64,000 nt of DNA from Branchipolynoe longqiensis (Eukaryota > Annelida > Polychaeta > Phyllodocida > Polynoidae), in contig CM059193.1 of the NCBI GenBank assembly GCA_030323885.1, forward strand, positions 56,138,749 to 56,202,748, given 5' to 3'. The first letter of the stretch is position 1. Each line of letters starts with the position of its first letter. The notes beneath the pieces are model-generated. The model was not told where the DNA came from. It saw only the letters and a list, made by a program, of their open reading frames with translations, and made no database searches. Of this stretch, positions 41,268 through 51,438 are shown one piece after another. Position numbers and translations under genes: made by a program.

Positions 41268-41605
41268 GACGGGATGGCCGAATGAGTTAGAGCGTCCGTC
41301 TCCCGTGCTAGTAGGTCGTGGGTTGGAACCCTGGTCAAGTCAAATCAATAACTTAAAAATTGATGCTTGTCGCTTCCTAGCAAGATGCTTGGCATTATTA
41401 GGACAGGGCAAGGACTGGTGTGTTCAGTGTCAGGATAATGTGACTGAGTAGGATTCCAGGTCATGGTGCCGATGGCCTGGTTTCCGAGTAGGATAACACT
41501 GTAACGTTGCCATGAGTGCGCACTGTCACAAGTCGGTACCCGTTTGTTGTTGTACATCCTACTGATATGACCTTAGATGTTGCTAGGACATTTTTTTTTA
41601 AAACA
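41268..41605 (+). mobile_element. SINE-A (head A1, tail T1), target duplication 'catatttacc'
   Basis: Complete copy from 'agacgggatggccgaatgag' to 'gttgctaggac' followed by T-rich 'attttttttt' and 'aaaacaa'. 'catatttacc' flanks both sides. An extra 'gtttgttgttgtacatccta' occurs inside the tail. Confidence 0.85.
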
Positions 41606-41730
41606 ACATATTTACCTGCTACTTCTGATTTGAAAAATATAATGAAGCATGTAGTTTAATAGACATCATTTTTGAGTCGCCTTCTTGTCTTTTTGCATCC
41701 TCTCCCATTTCACCAACTCTGTGTCGATAA

Positions 41731-42078
41731 CCCGACGGGATGGCCGAGTGAGTTGAGCACATGTTTTGGGGGATCGGGAGATCCGAACCAATGGATTTGT
41801 GCATTCAAACCCTGGTCGGGTAAAAATTACTTAGCAATTGATACAGTTTGACACTTCCTAGCCAGGCGCTCAGCATTATTAGGATAGGGCAGGGACTGGT
41901 TCGTTCAGTCTCAGGATAATGTGACTGAGTGGGAATTCATGGATATCAGGTCATGGTGCTAGCAGTCTGGTCTCCCAGTGGGGCAGCACTATAAAGTCGC
42001 CATGAGTATGCACTGTCACAAGTCGGTACCCGTCCTGATATGACCATAAGTGTTGCTAGGACGTACAACAAACAAACT
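41731..42078 (+). mobile_element. SINE-A (head A1, tail T1), near-perfect target duplication
   Basis: 'cgacgggatggccgagtgag' to 'taggacgtacaacaaacaaa'. Flanks 'ctgtgtcgata' (left) and 'ctgtgccgata' (right) differ by one base. Confidence 0.85.
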
Positions 42079-42196
42079 GTGCCGATATAGGTAACGTTTT
42101 GATGCTGGAACCAGGAATTCCACTTCCTGTTCCATACTAAATCAATTTTCGCCCATATTTAGACTACGTTGTCGTTCACCCCTCTACTGATAGTGC

Positions 42197-42302
42197 GTTT
42201 TGGCGTGCTTGCCACAATTAATTTTGCTTGGTTGCACTTCAAATATCTAAAAAAAAAAAAGTTAGCCATTTAAAATGAAAGTCACCTGAAACTAAAGCCA
42301 GG
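42197..42302 (-). mobile_element. TTAA-target MITE fragment
   Basis: 'ttttggcgtgcttgccacaa', 'cacttcaaatatct' and 'agttagccatttaaaatgaa', minus sense. Confidence 0.7.
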
Positions 42303-42375
42303 GAAACTTCAATCACAGACACCTGCCAATTGTATATGTCTTCTTTGTTCCAGTGCTCTTTGCCCTATCCTAATG

Positions 42376-42607
42376 CATGGTCTGTACGGGGCCTGGGAAG
42401 TCTTGAAAGTCTTCATTTGCCCAATTTCAAGGCCTTGCAAACCTATTATGGATAATTAAATTAGTCTTGAAACGCTGTCCCCGACTGGGACTGATCTGAA
42501 TTAGTCCGAAATCACCATTCCCCTATCGGTTCCCTCCCCCCTGAAATCCAAATGAATTAATTAAATAGCCTTGGATACCATATATCTTCACATGTGTACG
42601 GACCCTT
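42376..42607. mobile_element. hAT-like MITE, second 'gtacggggcctgg' copy
   Basis: Shares 'tctgtacggggcctgg', 'aattagtcttgaaacgc' and 'atcttcacatgtgtacgg' with 21,020-21,310; about 60 bp shorter. Confidence 0.6.
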
Positions 42608-43575
42608 TAGATGGCGTTGCGATGTGCCCCTCCTCTGGGTGGCTGGGGTGTGGGGAGGGAGGCGGTTACTATAACGCTAACGGCTCGTCGGGAGGTGACA
42701 GTGGTTACTGGGGCGTGACGCGGGGTTCAAGGGATGGTTAGCAGGGAAGTAGGGTGATGATGTATGTCTTCTGTGTGTCCTCTTCACTTGTTGTGTGTGT
42801 CTACATTCCTTGTGCGTTTGTCTATGTATATATAAATAATTATATATATTATATAGTGCATGCCTCTTTATTTAGTCTGGATTCAAGGGCTGTGTCTGTG
42901 GTTTTGAGCGGCAGATTTAAATAAATAATGATGCGTTGTTGTAGTAGTAGTACGCAGCCACTATATGCATATTACAGGGATGCCAGTCTTCCACTAATTA
43001 ATGGAATTCCAATAATTTCCAAATTTCTCCTTTTTTTTTTTCATTAATGTTTTAGACAATTTGGGATTACTTAGATTTTTTTAATTTTCCAATTTCCATG
43101 CATATCTATTACTATCGATTTTTTTTCATTTATCAGTTTTTTTTTCAAATTTGAATTTTCTATACGTTTTTAGATAATTTGGGAAATTAAAAAAAAAAAA
43201 TTCCACTAATTTCCAGTACAGATTTCTACTGGAAAATCTTTAATGGAATTGGCAAAATATGAAGAATTTGGTGCGCTGTGATTGGTCAATATTCGACGAG
43301 GACTTTCTCATAAGGCTAAGGCACTGACACCACCTGTGGCACCTCCTGTCGCATTACAAGAACACTACCGTCAATACTGACCCTACCCGGTCTGTTTTCC
43401 ACAAATTTCATCAACCCCAAATAGTAATGCCAACACTCACAAAAATGTGGAAGCAGGATTATTTAACCTGTCTGTGATTTTAAGCATCAGATTTGACTAA
43501 ATAATTCTGTATCATGTATGCACTATTATGTGTACAATGTATACGTAATGTAAACACATTTTTACGTGTATCTAA
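42608..43575. other. About 0.97 kb without recognised gene
   Basis: 42,960-43,260 alternates poly-T and poly-A blocks with 'tccactaatt' on both sides ('cttccactaattaatggaat' and 'ttccactaatttccag'). Otherwise unassigned. Confidence 0.4.
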
Positions 43576-43578
43576 AAA

Positions 43579-43796
43579 TGGCTACTTGTCGCTTCCTAGC
43601 CAGGTGATTGGAATTATTCGGATAGGACAAGGCCTGGTTGGCTCAGTGTCAGGATGTGACTGAGTGGGATATCAGGTCACAGTGCTGATGGCCTGGTCTC
43701 CCAGTGAGGCAGTACTATAAAGTTGCCATGAGTGTGCACTCTCATGATATGATCTTAGATGTTGCCAGGCCGTAAAACTCCAACAACCAACCAATC
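43579..43796 (+). mobile_element. SINE-A, head missing, tail T2
   Basis: 'ctacttgtcgcttcctagcc', 'gggatatcaggtcacagtgc', 'tactataaagttgccatgag' and tail 'gccgtaaaactccaacaacc'. 'cacaagtcggtacccgtc' is deleted. Confidence 0.85.
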
Positions 43797-44259
43797 ATTT
43801 TTTAATCCAACTGCAACTTGCAAGGGCTGTGATTTTGAGCAGCAGAACTCACTAAATAAACCCACTAAGAATATGTATAGCTATGTGTGCGGTACTATCC
43901 ACAACCACTCACAACCCCTCAGGGCGTGGGGGGGGGGGGGGGGGTTAGGGGCAACGCGAACGCGTGTTGGGCTGAATGTTTTGTACCAGGTTCAAACCGG
44001 GGTAGGGGGCGGGGGGGGGGGGCAACAACGCGCTGACAGTGACACAATGCCCTCTGTGCCTGATGTCACTGAAGTGTCAGTGTCACCGGTGATGGATGCC
44101 CCCTACGACCTGTGCTGTGCTGTGCTGTGCTGTCTGGTGATGACCGTATTGGCTTGCGTTTGTGGCATCCCAGACTGGGTTCAGCAGGGCAGGAGGGTTC
44201 TTCAAGCATTACTGTTACCTGAGTGCATAGACTCGGAATCACCTCATGCTGGGTTCGGG
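43797..44259. other. No gene recognised; G-runs
   Basis: G-runs at 43,928-43,944 and 44,012-44,021. A frame from an ATG near 44,047 (MPSVPDVTEVSVSPVMDAPY, then a Cys/Leu-rich possible membrane segment) has no splice support and ends in the adjacent H-element. Confidence 0.4.
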
Positions 44260-44262
44260 TTA

Positions 44263-44507
44263 TGGCCCTGTCACACTAGGCCGTTTTGCGTCAGTGTGTG
44301 CCAACATGTGATTTTGCGCCAACACGTTGGTGTACACTGAGACATGTTATGGGTACGTTTGGCATAAGTAGTATTCGTTAAAGCCCACTGGTGTACACTG
44401 AGATAAGTTATGGGTAAGTTTGGCATAAGTAGTATTTTTGAGCATGTTCAAAATTCCGCTGTATGTCGGCTTACGCTGACACAATAGAGCATAGTGTGAC
44501 AGGGCCT
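44263..44507. mobile_element. H-element, 245 bp, TTA duplication
   Basis: 'tggccctgtcacactaggcc' and 'gcatagtgtgacagggcct' are inverted, with TTA on both flanks. It has an internal direct duplication of 'gtttggcataagtagtatt' and a core-like hairpin 'tttttgagcatgttcaaaat'. It is the uninterrupted form of the outer element at 13.8 kb. Confidence 0.8.
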
Positions 44508-44610
44508 TTAGATAATAAGATTTTCCCCCCCCCCCTGTACCCACAGTACAGGGGTGAATGATAACTATTCTGAATACTGGCGAAAACTGCTTTAGTATGG
44601 AACAGGAAGT

Positions 44611-45227
44611 AGAATCTTTTTTCTTTCTTGAAGATATATACTGCCTATCGTGGATATAGCTAGGATTCCTTACACGCGGTATGCGAATGCGGCATGTGAA
44701 CGGGTTGATTCCTTTCACCCACACATAGTGTCAGCTTTCTCACAACTGTTTTCTATGGCAAACGCAGCAGCATTCGCATGCTGCACCGATGGCTACATGG
44801 ACCGATTCAGTTTTCGTATTCGGAGGCATGGAATCACCCCCATTCACTTAGATGCTTTTCCATTTTTTGTCATATTCGCATACCGCATGTAAGGAATGTA
44901 GCCTTTAGTCCCATTAGACTTGTTTTCACTATCAGACAGTTTGTCGATTAGAAAGCCCGAGCCTACCCTTTTACCGACCCAAGTGATTTTTAACCTTCCC
45001 ACCACCACCACCATACCACCACCACCACCACCACCACCACCACCACCACATAGGCATGGTATGAGAGCAGCTGGCCTTTGATGACGCTGTAAGTTATACA
45101 CAGCGGTGGAAATCCAAATTGGCAGGACTGAGGCACATGGAATTGAACCACTGACCTTCAGATTAGGAGTCCTACCTAGAAAAAAGTCAAGGCACCCTAA
45201 CCACTCGGCCACTTATATCGCCACAGA
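44611..45227 (-). mobile_element. SINE-C, minus strand, itself split by a TIR element
   Basis: The tail 'ttctttcttgaagatatata' at 44,615 and body 'gacttgttttcactatcaga' from 44,915 to the head at 45,227 form one copy. It contains (ACC)n at 45,000-45,050 in place of the usual 'cctcccacaccacatag'. Confidence 0.75.
44655..44910. mobile_element. TIR MITE, 'attccttacaygcggtatgc' ends
   Basis: The left 'ggattccttacacgcggtat' and 'gcgaatgcggcatg' mirror the right 'catattcgcataccgcatgt' and 'aaggaatgtagcc'. It sits inside the SINE-C tail. Duplication probably TA or TTA, not resolved. Confidence 0.7.
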
Positions 45228-45392
45228 GTTTGTGAATAGAGATAGAATGCAAAAAGACAAGATGGCGGCGATAGAACGCCGTCGATTTTAATTTTAAAAT
45301 TCCTTGAACAACATGTTTTATTATTTTTCAAATCAGAAGTAGCGGTAAATATGAAGATGTATGTGAAGAATATATTTTGCTTCTTAAATTAG

Positions 45393-45650
45393 GTCGGACT
45401 CCTAATCTGAAGGTCGGTGGTTCGATCCCTGTGCCCCCACCTCTGCCTATTTGGATTTCCACCGCTGTGTATAAACTTACAGCGTCATCAAAGGCCCGTT
45501 GCTCTCATACCATGTCTATGTGGTGTGGGAGGTTTGAAATCCCTTGGGTCGGTAAAAGTGTAGGCTCGGGCTTTCTATCGACAAACTGTCTAATGCTGAA
45601 AACAAGTCTAGTCAGACTTATCCATAATAGACAGTGTACATCTTCAAGGG
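45393..45650 (+). mobile_element. SINE-C, head partly truncated
   Basis: 'ggtcggactcctaatctgaa', box B 'ggttcgatccc', body to 'cagtgtacatcttcaag', then a G-run (45,650-45,661). Confidence 0.85.
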
Positions 45651-45855
45651 GGGGGGGGGGAATGTATCAGCTCAGTTCATTTCCCTAGTAGGTCAACATT
45701 TCCCCCAGTTTTTCTAATGGGTTGGTTTTCACCCCTGTACTGTAAGTGTGACCATGGCTAATATGTAGGGGATGGATTGCATACACACCTAGCTAGTTGT
45801 ATGGATATTTTAAAGGCTTAATTATTATCAATATGCTGCAGTACTACTTATCAAA

Positions 45856-46034
45856 GACCCTATAATACTAATACGGCTCACTCCCTATCTCTCCCATGGT
45901 CCTGTAAATTTCGCAGTGCCACCTTGTGGTGGGTTTGATCAGCCAGGCTGCTGGTTGGTGTTTCACATGTATATTATGCATGAGATAGGTAAGTATGAAT
46001 ACACATCAATATGAAATTGCTATGAACAAATACA

Positions 46035-46067
<33 letters not shown>

Positions 46068-46226
46068 TGCCATCATTACACATCTTTCACATTCATACAT
46101 TTATACATATAATATAGCACCTGTTTAACCAAGAGAACAGTCAGCGCACCAAGTGGTGGGTTTGATCACTTTGATTACACAGTACAGCCTGAGTGAGCCG
46201 TCTTAGTATTATATGGTCTTTGATTT
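45856..46226. mobile_element. TIR MITE, ~30-bp ends 'aaagaccctataatactaat'
   Basis: The left 'aaagaccctataatactaat' and 'acggctcactc' are mirrored by the right 'gagtgagccgtcttagtatt' and 'atatggtcttt'. Inside is an inner pair 'gtggtgggtttgatca' (both direct) and (CAT)n at 46,032-46,067. About 371 bp. Confidence 0.7.
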
Positions 46227-46420
46227 TATTCACAGCAAACTATACAAATACTCTTCAAAGCTAAAGTTTTGCACCTTTCATATTACTCCGACCCCTTCCC
46301 ATGACATCAAATGGGGCACACACCGTGTCTAAGTTCTATTACAAACAGTTTTGAACAATTATTCTTATGATTTTATACAGAAGAGAATATTTTAAGCACC
46401 GTTTTAACCACCACGGATGC

Positions 46421-46584
46421 TCAACTCATTCGGCTATCCCGTCTGGTGGATCACAGTGGAACTAGAGTTAGGTAACAGTAGTGCTGCTCCACTGGGAGAC
46501 CAGACAGTCAGCACCATGACCTGATATCCCACTGTGTCACATTATCCTGACACTGAGCCATCCACTCCTTGCCCTATCCTAATA
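46421..46584 (-). mobile_element. SINE-A fragment
   Basis: 'ctcaactcattcggctatcc' head piece and, after about 22 bp, body 'gtgctgctccactgggagac' to 'ctccttgccctatcctaata', minus sense. Confidence 0.75.
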
Positions 46585-46902
46585 CTGGCCAAATGAGTTG
46601 AGCGCCCGTCTCCCGTTTTTAGTAGATCGTGGGGTTCGAACCCTGGTCGAGTCAAACCAAATACTTTGATACTTGTCGCTTCCTAGCTAGGCACTCTGCA
46701 TTATTAGGATATGGCGAGGACTGGTTGGCTCAGTGTCAGGATAATGTGACTGAGTGGGATATCAGGTCATGGTGCTGGTGACCTTGTCTCCCAGTGGAGC
46801 AGTACTATAAAGTCGCTATGCGTGCGCACTGTCACAAGTTGGTACCCATCCTGATATGACCGTAGATGTTGCCAATACATAAAACTCCAACAACCAACCA
46901 AT
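46585..46902 (+). mobile_element. SINE-A (head A1), tail T2
   Basis: 'tggccaaatgagttgagcgc', box B 'gttcgaaccc', body, tail 'ccaatacataaaactccaac' then (aacc)n. Confidence 0.85.
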
Positions 46903-47189
46903 CCAGTGTGATCCAGGCCCAGTTCTGCTTAATCTGCTGTCACTCTAAGGCGCAGCAATAAACAAAAACAACAAAAAAAAGACAAAAACAACCACGCCCT
47001 CCGTCCGCGCGCATGCACCAGTTCTTATGGGATTGGGGGGTGGGTGGTGCTTGGAATTCTCCAACACACGAACACAAAGTAGGTCACGTGTTAGTTGATG
47101 CCCGGCAGTAAAAAGATATGTATGTAATATATACTTTTTTTTTGTGGGTGGCGCGGAAATCTTAGGTAGGCTATCCCATCGTGTGCCTG

Positions 47190-47422
47190 GCGTGGGTCTC
47201 GCATGCGCGAGATCGGGAGTTTGGTTCCCGGTCGAGTCAAACCGCTGACTTATAAAAATGTATACTTGTCGCTTCCATGCCTGGCGCTCAACATTAATAG
47301 GATATGGCAAGGACTGGTTAACTCAGTGTCAGGATAATGTGACTGTTGGATATCGTGTCATGGCACTAGTGGCATGATTTCCCAGTGGGGCAGCACTATA
47401 AACTCCAACAACCAACCAACCC
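47190..47422 (+). mobile_element. SINE-A (A2-like head, degraded), tail T2, internal deletion
   Basis: 'gagatcgggagtttggttcc', 'cttgtcgcttccatgcctgg' and 'ggcagcactataaactccaa': the ~85 bp between 'cactataaa' and 'actccaac' are deleted at the shared 'taaa' word. Confidence 0.8.
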
Positions 47423-47625
47423 CGTATTCCTGTTGGGTCTGGTGAATTAGAACGAATAAGCTAATTGTTCGACAGCGGGTGTCAATAAACAGGTAGTGTT
47501 TCAGTTGATTGTATCAAATTTTACCAGCTTGAATTGATCGATACACCGGATAATGAATAGAAAGCCAACTGGTTGACCCTTTTGCACTCTTTGTTTATTT
47601 ACCTACTTTTGTGTGTTTTCTAAGG

Positions 47626-47870
47626 CAGGCCTGTCACATTGCAGCTTGCGACCACTTTGCAACCAAAAGCCAGTGACCAAAGCCCCCAAAATGCGGGGGG
47701 AAGCAATGGTCAGTGACTGGTCGCACATGCTGAAAATGGTCAGCGGCTTCCTTGCGACTATGTTGGTCATACAGTTTTTGGTACAGCGTCTTCAACCTCC
47801 TTGCAACCAAAATGGTTGTACGGAGATTGGCGAACACTTTGTGACCACACCTTTTTGATGGTCGCAAGCA
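47626..47870. mobile_element. Possible hairpin MITE, 'gcttgcgaccac' words
   Basis: 'taaggcaggcctgtcacatt' and 'gcagcttgcgacca' at the left; 'tggtcgcaagc' at the right, but the outermost TIR is missing. Words 'ttgcaacc', 'gcgacc' and 'ggtcgca' repeat inside, in H-element fashion. Confidence 0.4.
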
Positions 47871-47921
47871 TACACAAGCATCATTCACAACTGAAAGACT
47901 TGATCCTACATGTTCAACTTA

Positions 47922-48474
47922 AGCTGCGTTTACACGGCCAAAAGTAAAACGATTCAAGACAAAGCGTTCTACCTGAAACGTTCTCGTGGTGCGTTTACAC
48001 GGTGTCGTATTTTCGTGGCTTCTGCGCATGCGCGGACTTTCGCTGGTTGCGGCGATCACTGCTATTTGTTTTGTTTACACTCTGCGATTCGACGCTGATC
48101 AAGCTGCTACGTTAATATCGCTTGGAATTTAAGGTTAATTTAATTAAATTTCATTATTTGAGTATGTAATTCTGTTAAATATGATCGCATTCAATAGATC
48201 TCGGTCTAATTGGTCCCTAACACTGCCGGGCACCAGCGATTAGTTACTGCTCCCCCTGTTTCCGGCATGCACTACTATTTTATAGTACCACCGCCCGGGA
48301 ACAAGCTGAAACGTTTCCTGTAGACCACCTCCGGAGGTGGTATTCGCGGAATGTTCCAGCTGGAACGTTTCAGCCCTAAAACGCCGCAGTGGTGCGTTTA
48401 CACGGCCACATTTAAAACGTTCTAGGCAACTGGTTCTACATAGGACGTTTCAAGTCGCCCGTGTAAACGCAGCT
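47922..48474. mobile_element. TTA-target MITE, 'agctgcgtttacacggcc' ends
   Basis: The left 'agctgcgtttacacggcc' mirrors the right 'cccgtgtaaacgcagct'. TTA flanks both. 'ggtgcgtttacacggy' recurs inside at 47,990 and 48,393, as does 'gaaacgtt', so the arms again repeat their own words. 553 bp. Confidence 0.75.
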
Positions 48475-48477
48475 TTA

Positions 48478-49568
48478 GATACCCCGTCCGGATATTACCA
48501 TAGATGTTGCTACGTCGTAAAAATGGAACTTTTGGGTTACAGAATTTCATTGTGTTACATGCTGCAAACTGTGTATTCAACAGTTATTGTCTACCTTATT
48601 CTATATACCTTTTGTGTAAATAACCCTGAATTGAAAAAATGGCTGGAGGACCAGTGCATCGGCACTGGCAAAAGACCTATTCAGCAGAATAAACATATTT
48701 CCCAAAAGAAAACCCCCCAAAAAACTTAGATACTGGCGCATTCAATACTGCAGAGGAGGGAGCAGTCACTAAGTCAATTTAATAGAACCTGCCATTTGTA
48801 AAGTCCTCGGCTGGCAGTTTTAGTTGTGTAGGTAGGCTAAGAGGAAATTACTACAGGCAAGGAAGGAAAGCAGATAGAGAGTGAAAGTAGGAGATCTAGA
48901 CCCACTTCTTTATTATATTTATAGCTTGAAGAATCAAGATGGTGGCACACACATGATCAAATCCTCCAATCAGCCACAGGCTTTCTTATATCTACCAATG
49001 ATATTCCAGAACCTTGTAACCAAGGCATGGTTATGTCTGGCTACAGTGCCCTGTTGTGTCTGGTGTGCAGCGATCCGTAAATAACACTTGGGGGGAGGGG
49101 GTATGTTAGCAGAGTTCCAAAGACTGTACATTTCAAGAAGTGCCCCTCTCACACTACCTAATATAATACACAAACTCTATCATAAACCAGTAATGGGTCA
49201 CCAACACCACACAATCCTATATGCTTTTGGTTTTACATACCATTTACCATTATATAGCCCATTTGTAATTTATTATAGAATAGTTCAAACCATAACCAAT
49301 GTCTCAAATATCGGGAAATTTTACACATTGATTAAGCCATTTCGGTATGCACACCAAAATTATTTTTACTTGTGTTTGTGCAAGGAGGTAAAACTCAACC
49401 ACCCAACCTCAAATATCTCCCAAAGTTAGTTTCTTTCGATCTGTTTTTGCTCTAAGTTGTTGCGTCTGATAGTGTTTTGCACCACTGCCAACAGAACAAA
49501 ATACTGTTTCATGCGTAACATATCCTAACCATACCGGCGTCCCAAACATTCCTGCATGTGTATTCCGT
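48478..49568. other. About 1.1 kb with no gene; small repeat scraps
   Basis: 48,482-48,524 is a worn SINE-A tail ('attaccatagatgttgctac'). 48,620-48,700 is the third 'gaccagtgcatcggcactgg' repeat. A TTAA-MITE scrap lies at 49,400-49,430. Nothing else recognised. Confidence 0.4.
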
Positions 49569-49886
49569 TGGGTCAGTTGGTTGTTGGCCTGGCAACATCT
49601 CAGGTCATATTGGGATGGCTACCGACTTGTGACAGTGCGCACTCATGATGCTTTAAAGTGGTGCCTCACTGGGAAATCAGGCTGTCAGCACAATGACCTG
49701 ATATCCCAGTCACATCACATTATCCTGACACTAAGCTAACCAGTCCTTGCCCTATCCTATTAATGCCGAGCGCCAGGCTATGAAGCAACAAGTATCAATT
49801 TGATAAGTCATTGGTTTGACTTGGATTGTGAACCGATCTCCCTCACGCTAGGCCTGTGCTCTACCGATTCGGCCACCGCGCCCGGT
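49569..49886 (-). mobile_element. SINE-A (head A2, tail T2)
   Basis: 'gttggttgttggcctggcaa' tail, 'caggctgtcagcacaatgac' body and 'ctctaccgattcggccaccg' head, minus sense. Confidence 0.85.
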
Positions 49887-49993
49887 ATATATATTCCGTT
49901 TGTAAAGGGTAACTATGGTTGCAGGCGGTTCCAGAAACAAATGATTCTGAATAAATGTTTCTCTGAAGTAACGATCAACCAAATATATCTGTA

Positions 49994-50138
49994 GTAGTCT
50001 GCACTGACCTCAGGCAAGGAGCCACATACGATGGTGACATCAGGATAGTATGGTGACATCAGTTAACCTATGTGTCCCGGAATGCAAGAGATGTGGGTTC
50101 GATTCCCGTTTCCCCTCTAGGTGCAATATTTTCATCAC
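49994..50138 (+). mobile_element. SINE-D
   Basis: 'gtagtctgcactgacctcag', 'gcaaggagccacatacga', 'tgtgtcccggaatgcaagag', box B 'gggttcgattccc', 'ctaggtgcaatattttcatc'. A duplicated 'gatggtgacatcag' replaces the A-box half. Confidence 0.75.
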
Positions 50139-50154
50139 CTCCACAAGATATATA

Positions 50155-50416
50155 ATGAGACTGTCTCAAAAGGTGCTAAGCAATATGGGACAAAACTTTG
50201 TCCATAGTAACGATCAACACAATTTCTACTTATGCATTTGTTCAGGATAAACTGATTTGTTTTTTACATGGTGTTTCATACTCCCAATAGAATACATATT
50301 GATTTGAAGTAAATGTCCTTGTATTTTCAGTGTAACCGTTTCTGTGCTTTTTTGTGTCAATCGTTACTATGGACAAACAAATGAAGAGTTAGCACCTTTT
50401 GAGACAGGCTCATCTA
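50155..50416. mobile_element. TIR MITE, 'gtctcaaaaggtgctaa' ends
   Basis: The left 'tgagactgtctcaaaaggtg' and right 'caccttttgagacaggctca' are inverted. 'tccatagtaacgatcaa' on the left is also mirrored by 'atcgttactatggacaa' on the right. About 262 bp. Confidence 0.75.
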
Positions 50417-50450
50417 TAATAATGTATATTTTGTTAATGACAGGCTGCAC

Positions 50451-51028
50451 ACGCCGATGAATGGATCAAATTTTCAAAAAGCCAAAACATTTACCTAAAA
50501 TTGATTCTACATATCGAACTTAGCTACCAGCACGCTTATTAAAGTTGCATAGTCCGATGGTTTTGAGTTTCTGTCATTTTTCTGCGATACATATATTAAA
50601 TTGATTGTTATAATCTACCTTACTTTTAGTTTGAAGTAACTTTTATTTTAGCAAGTGCCAGACTTTTGAGATATTTGAAGTGCAAACGTGTCAAATTAGT
50701 TTTGGCAGGCACAACTCTGACACCATATGCTTCTGCAGTAACATGTTCTATTGAATCGGCTCAGTATTCCCTTCTCTGTGGCAACAAATGATTAATAAAC
50801 AAAGTCAGATATGTAGAATCAAATCTAGATAATTGTTTTGGGTTTGAACATTTAATGCTTTGTCGGAGTATGCAAGTTTAAAGCATTTGTTGCTACATAG
50901 AATGGAACGATGTCAATTTTGTTTGACTTGTTACCGCTGACGTTTATGGTATCAGAATTTCGGTGTGCATGCCAAAATTAATTTGGCATGTTTTTTGGGG
51001 GGATGGTTGAAACTACATCGGACTATGC
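50451..51028. mobile_element. TTAA-target MITE split at its own internal TTAA by a second copy
   Basis: The outer copy (minus sense) runs 'cacgccgatgaatggatcaa' to 'gcacgcttattaa', then resumes after the inner copy with 'agcatttgttgctacataga' and ends 'catcggactatgcacat'. The inner copy (about 50,533-50,883) has 'aaagttgcatagtccgatgg' and 'ggagtatgcaagttt' TIRs. Confidence 0.8.
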
Positions 51029-51084
51029 ACATTGAACAGATAAACTTCTTAGATCATTCAACTTTTTCTTGTGGAGAGGAGCGC

Positions 51085-51230
51085 GCATTTCCTTTTGTTG
51101 TGTCAGTTACATTGCCTTGTTCCTCATACATACACGTTAGGATATTTGTTGTTGTGTCAGTTACATTGCCTTGTTCCTCATACATGGGTCGTTCTCGGAA
51201 GTTGTGTACCAATACTGTGACATCAGTACC
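51085..51230 (+). repeat. Partial 'tgggtcgttctcggaagttg' element with a tandem duplication
   Basis: 'ttgttgtgtcagttacattg' plus 'ccttgttcctcatacat' occurs twice about 60 bp apart, then 'gggtcgttctcggaagttgt'. The fuller version is at 57.55-58.07 kb. Confidence 0.65.
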
Positions 51231-51368
51231 ACAAAATCGAAATGCTGTCAAAGTCCTATATATAAGTTTCCTCAATGTGTATGTCCTTTTGCATCTGAAT
51301 AATTGAAAATAAACATATTCTGACATTTTTAACTAGGTCAAATGATGCTCAAGCCCGGTAAATAGCAG

Positions 51369-51438
51369 TTTTACCTCGGTATGCCGCCTCTGGCTAGCCG
51401 TAGGCTAGGGAGAAGGAAGCACATCCGGGTCCAGCAAT
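51369..51438 (+). repeat. DIRS left terminal repeat
   Basis: 'ttttacctcggtatgccgcc' at the outer end. The inner half 'gaaggaagcacatccgggtc' and 'cagcaat' is inverted in the right terminus at 56,703-56,728. It includes a perfect hairpin 'ctagccgtaggctag' at 51,394-51,408. Confidence 0.9.

Larger units (their letters stand above)
40938..42196. mobile_element. Element-E copy with two SINE-A insertions and a (CATA)n expansion
   Basis: The left edge 'tagataaaacattcaccccg' and right edge 'gttcacccctctactga' are worn TIRs. The interior ('cttaatttaagaagcaaaat', 'ctgatttgaaaaatataatg', 'gccttcttgtctttttgcat') continues across the two SINEs at 41,268-41,605 and 41,731-42,078. Confidence 0.65.
44511..45750. 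mobile_element. Element-E copy with SINE-C insertions
   Basis: 'gataataagattttccc', 'gtacccacagtacaggggtg' and 'tttagtatggaacaggaagt' at the left; 'gacaagatggcggcgataga', 'aagaatatattttgcttctt' in the middle; 'ggttttcacccctgtactgt' at the right. Split by SINE-C copies at 44,611-45,227 (minus) and 45,393-45,650 (plus). Confidence 0.6.

Noticed and set aside
41029..41338. Met-Tyr-Val-Cys repeat frames
   Set aside because: Direct translation of (CATA)n.
43759..44340. 193-codon plus-strand frame as a gene
   Set aside because: It starts in a SINE-A tail, passes through G-runs and ends in an H-element; only the middle 70 codons are unique and they lack support.
47613..47888. Opposed 81- and 84-codon frames as genes
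   Set aside because: They coincide with the 'gcgacc' hairpin-word region, probably a decayed MITE.
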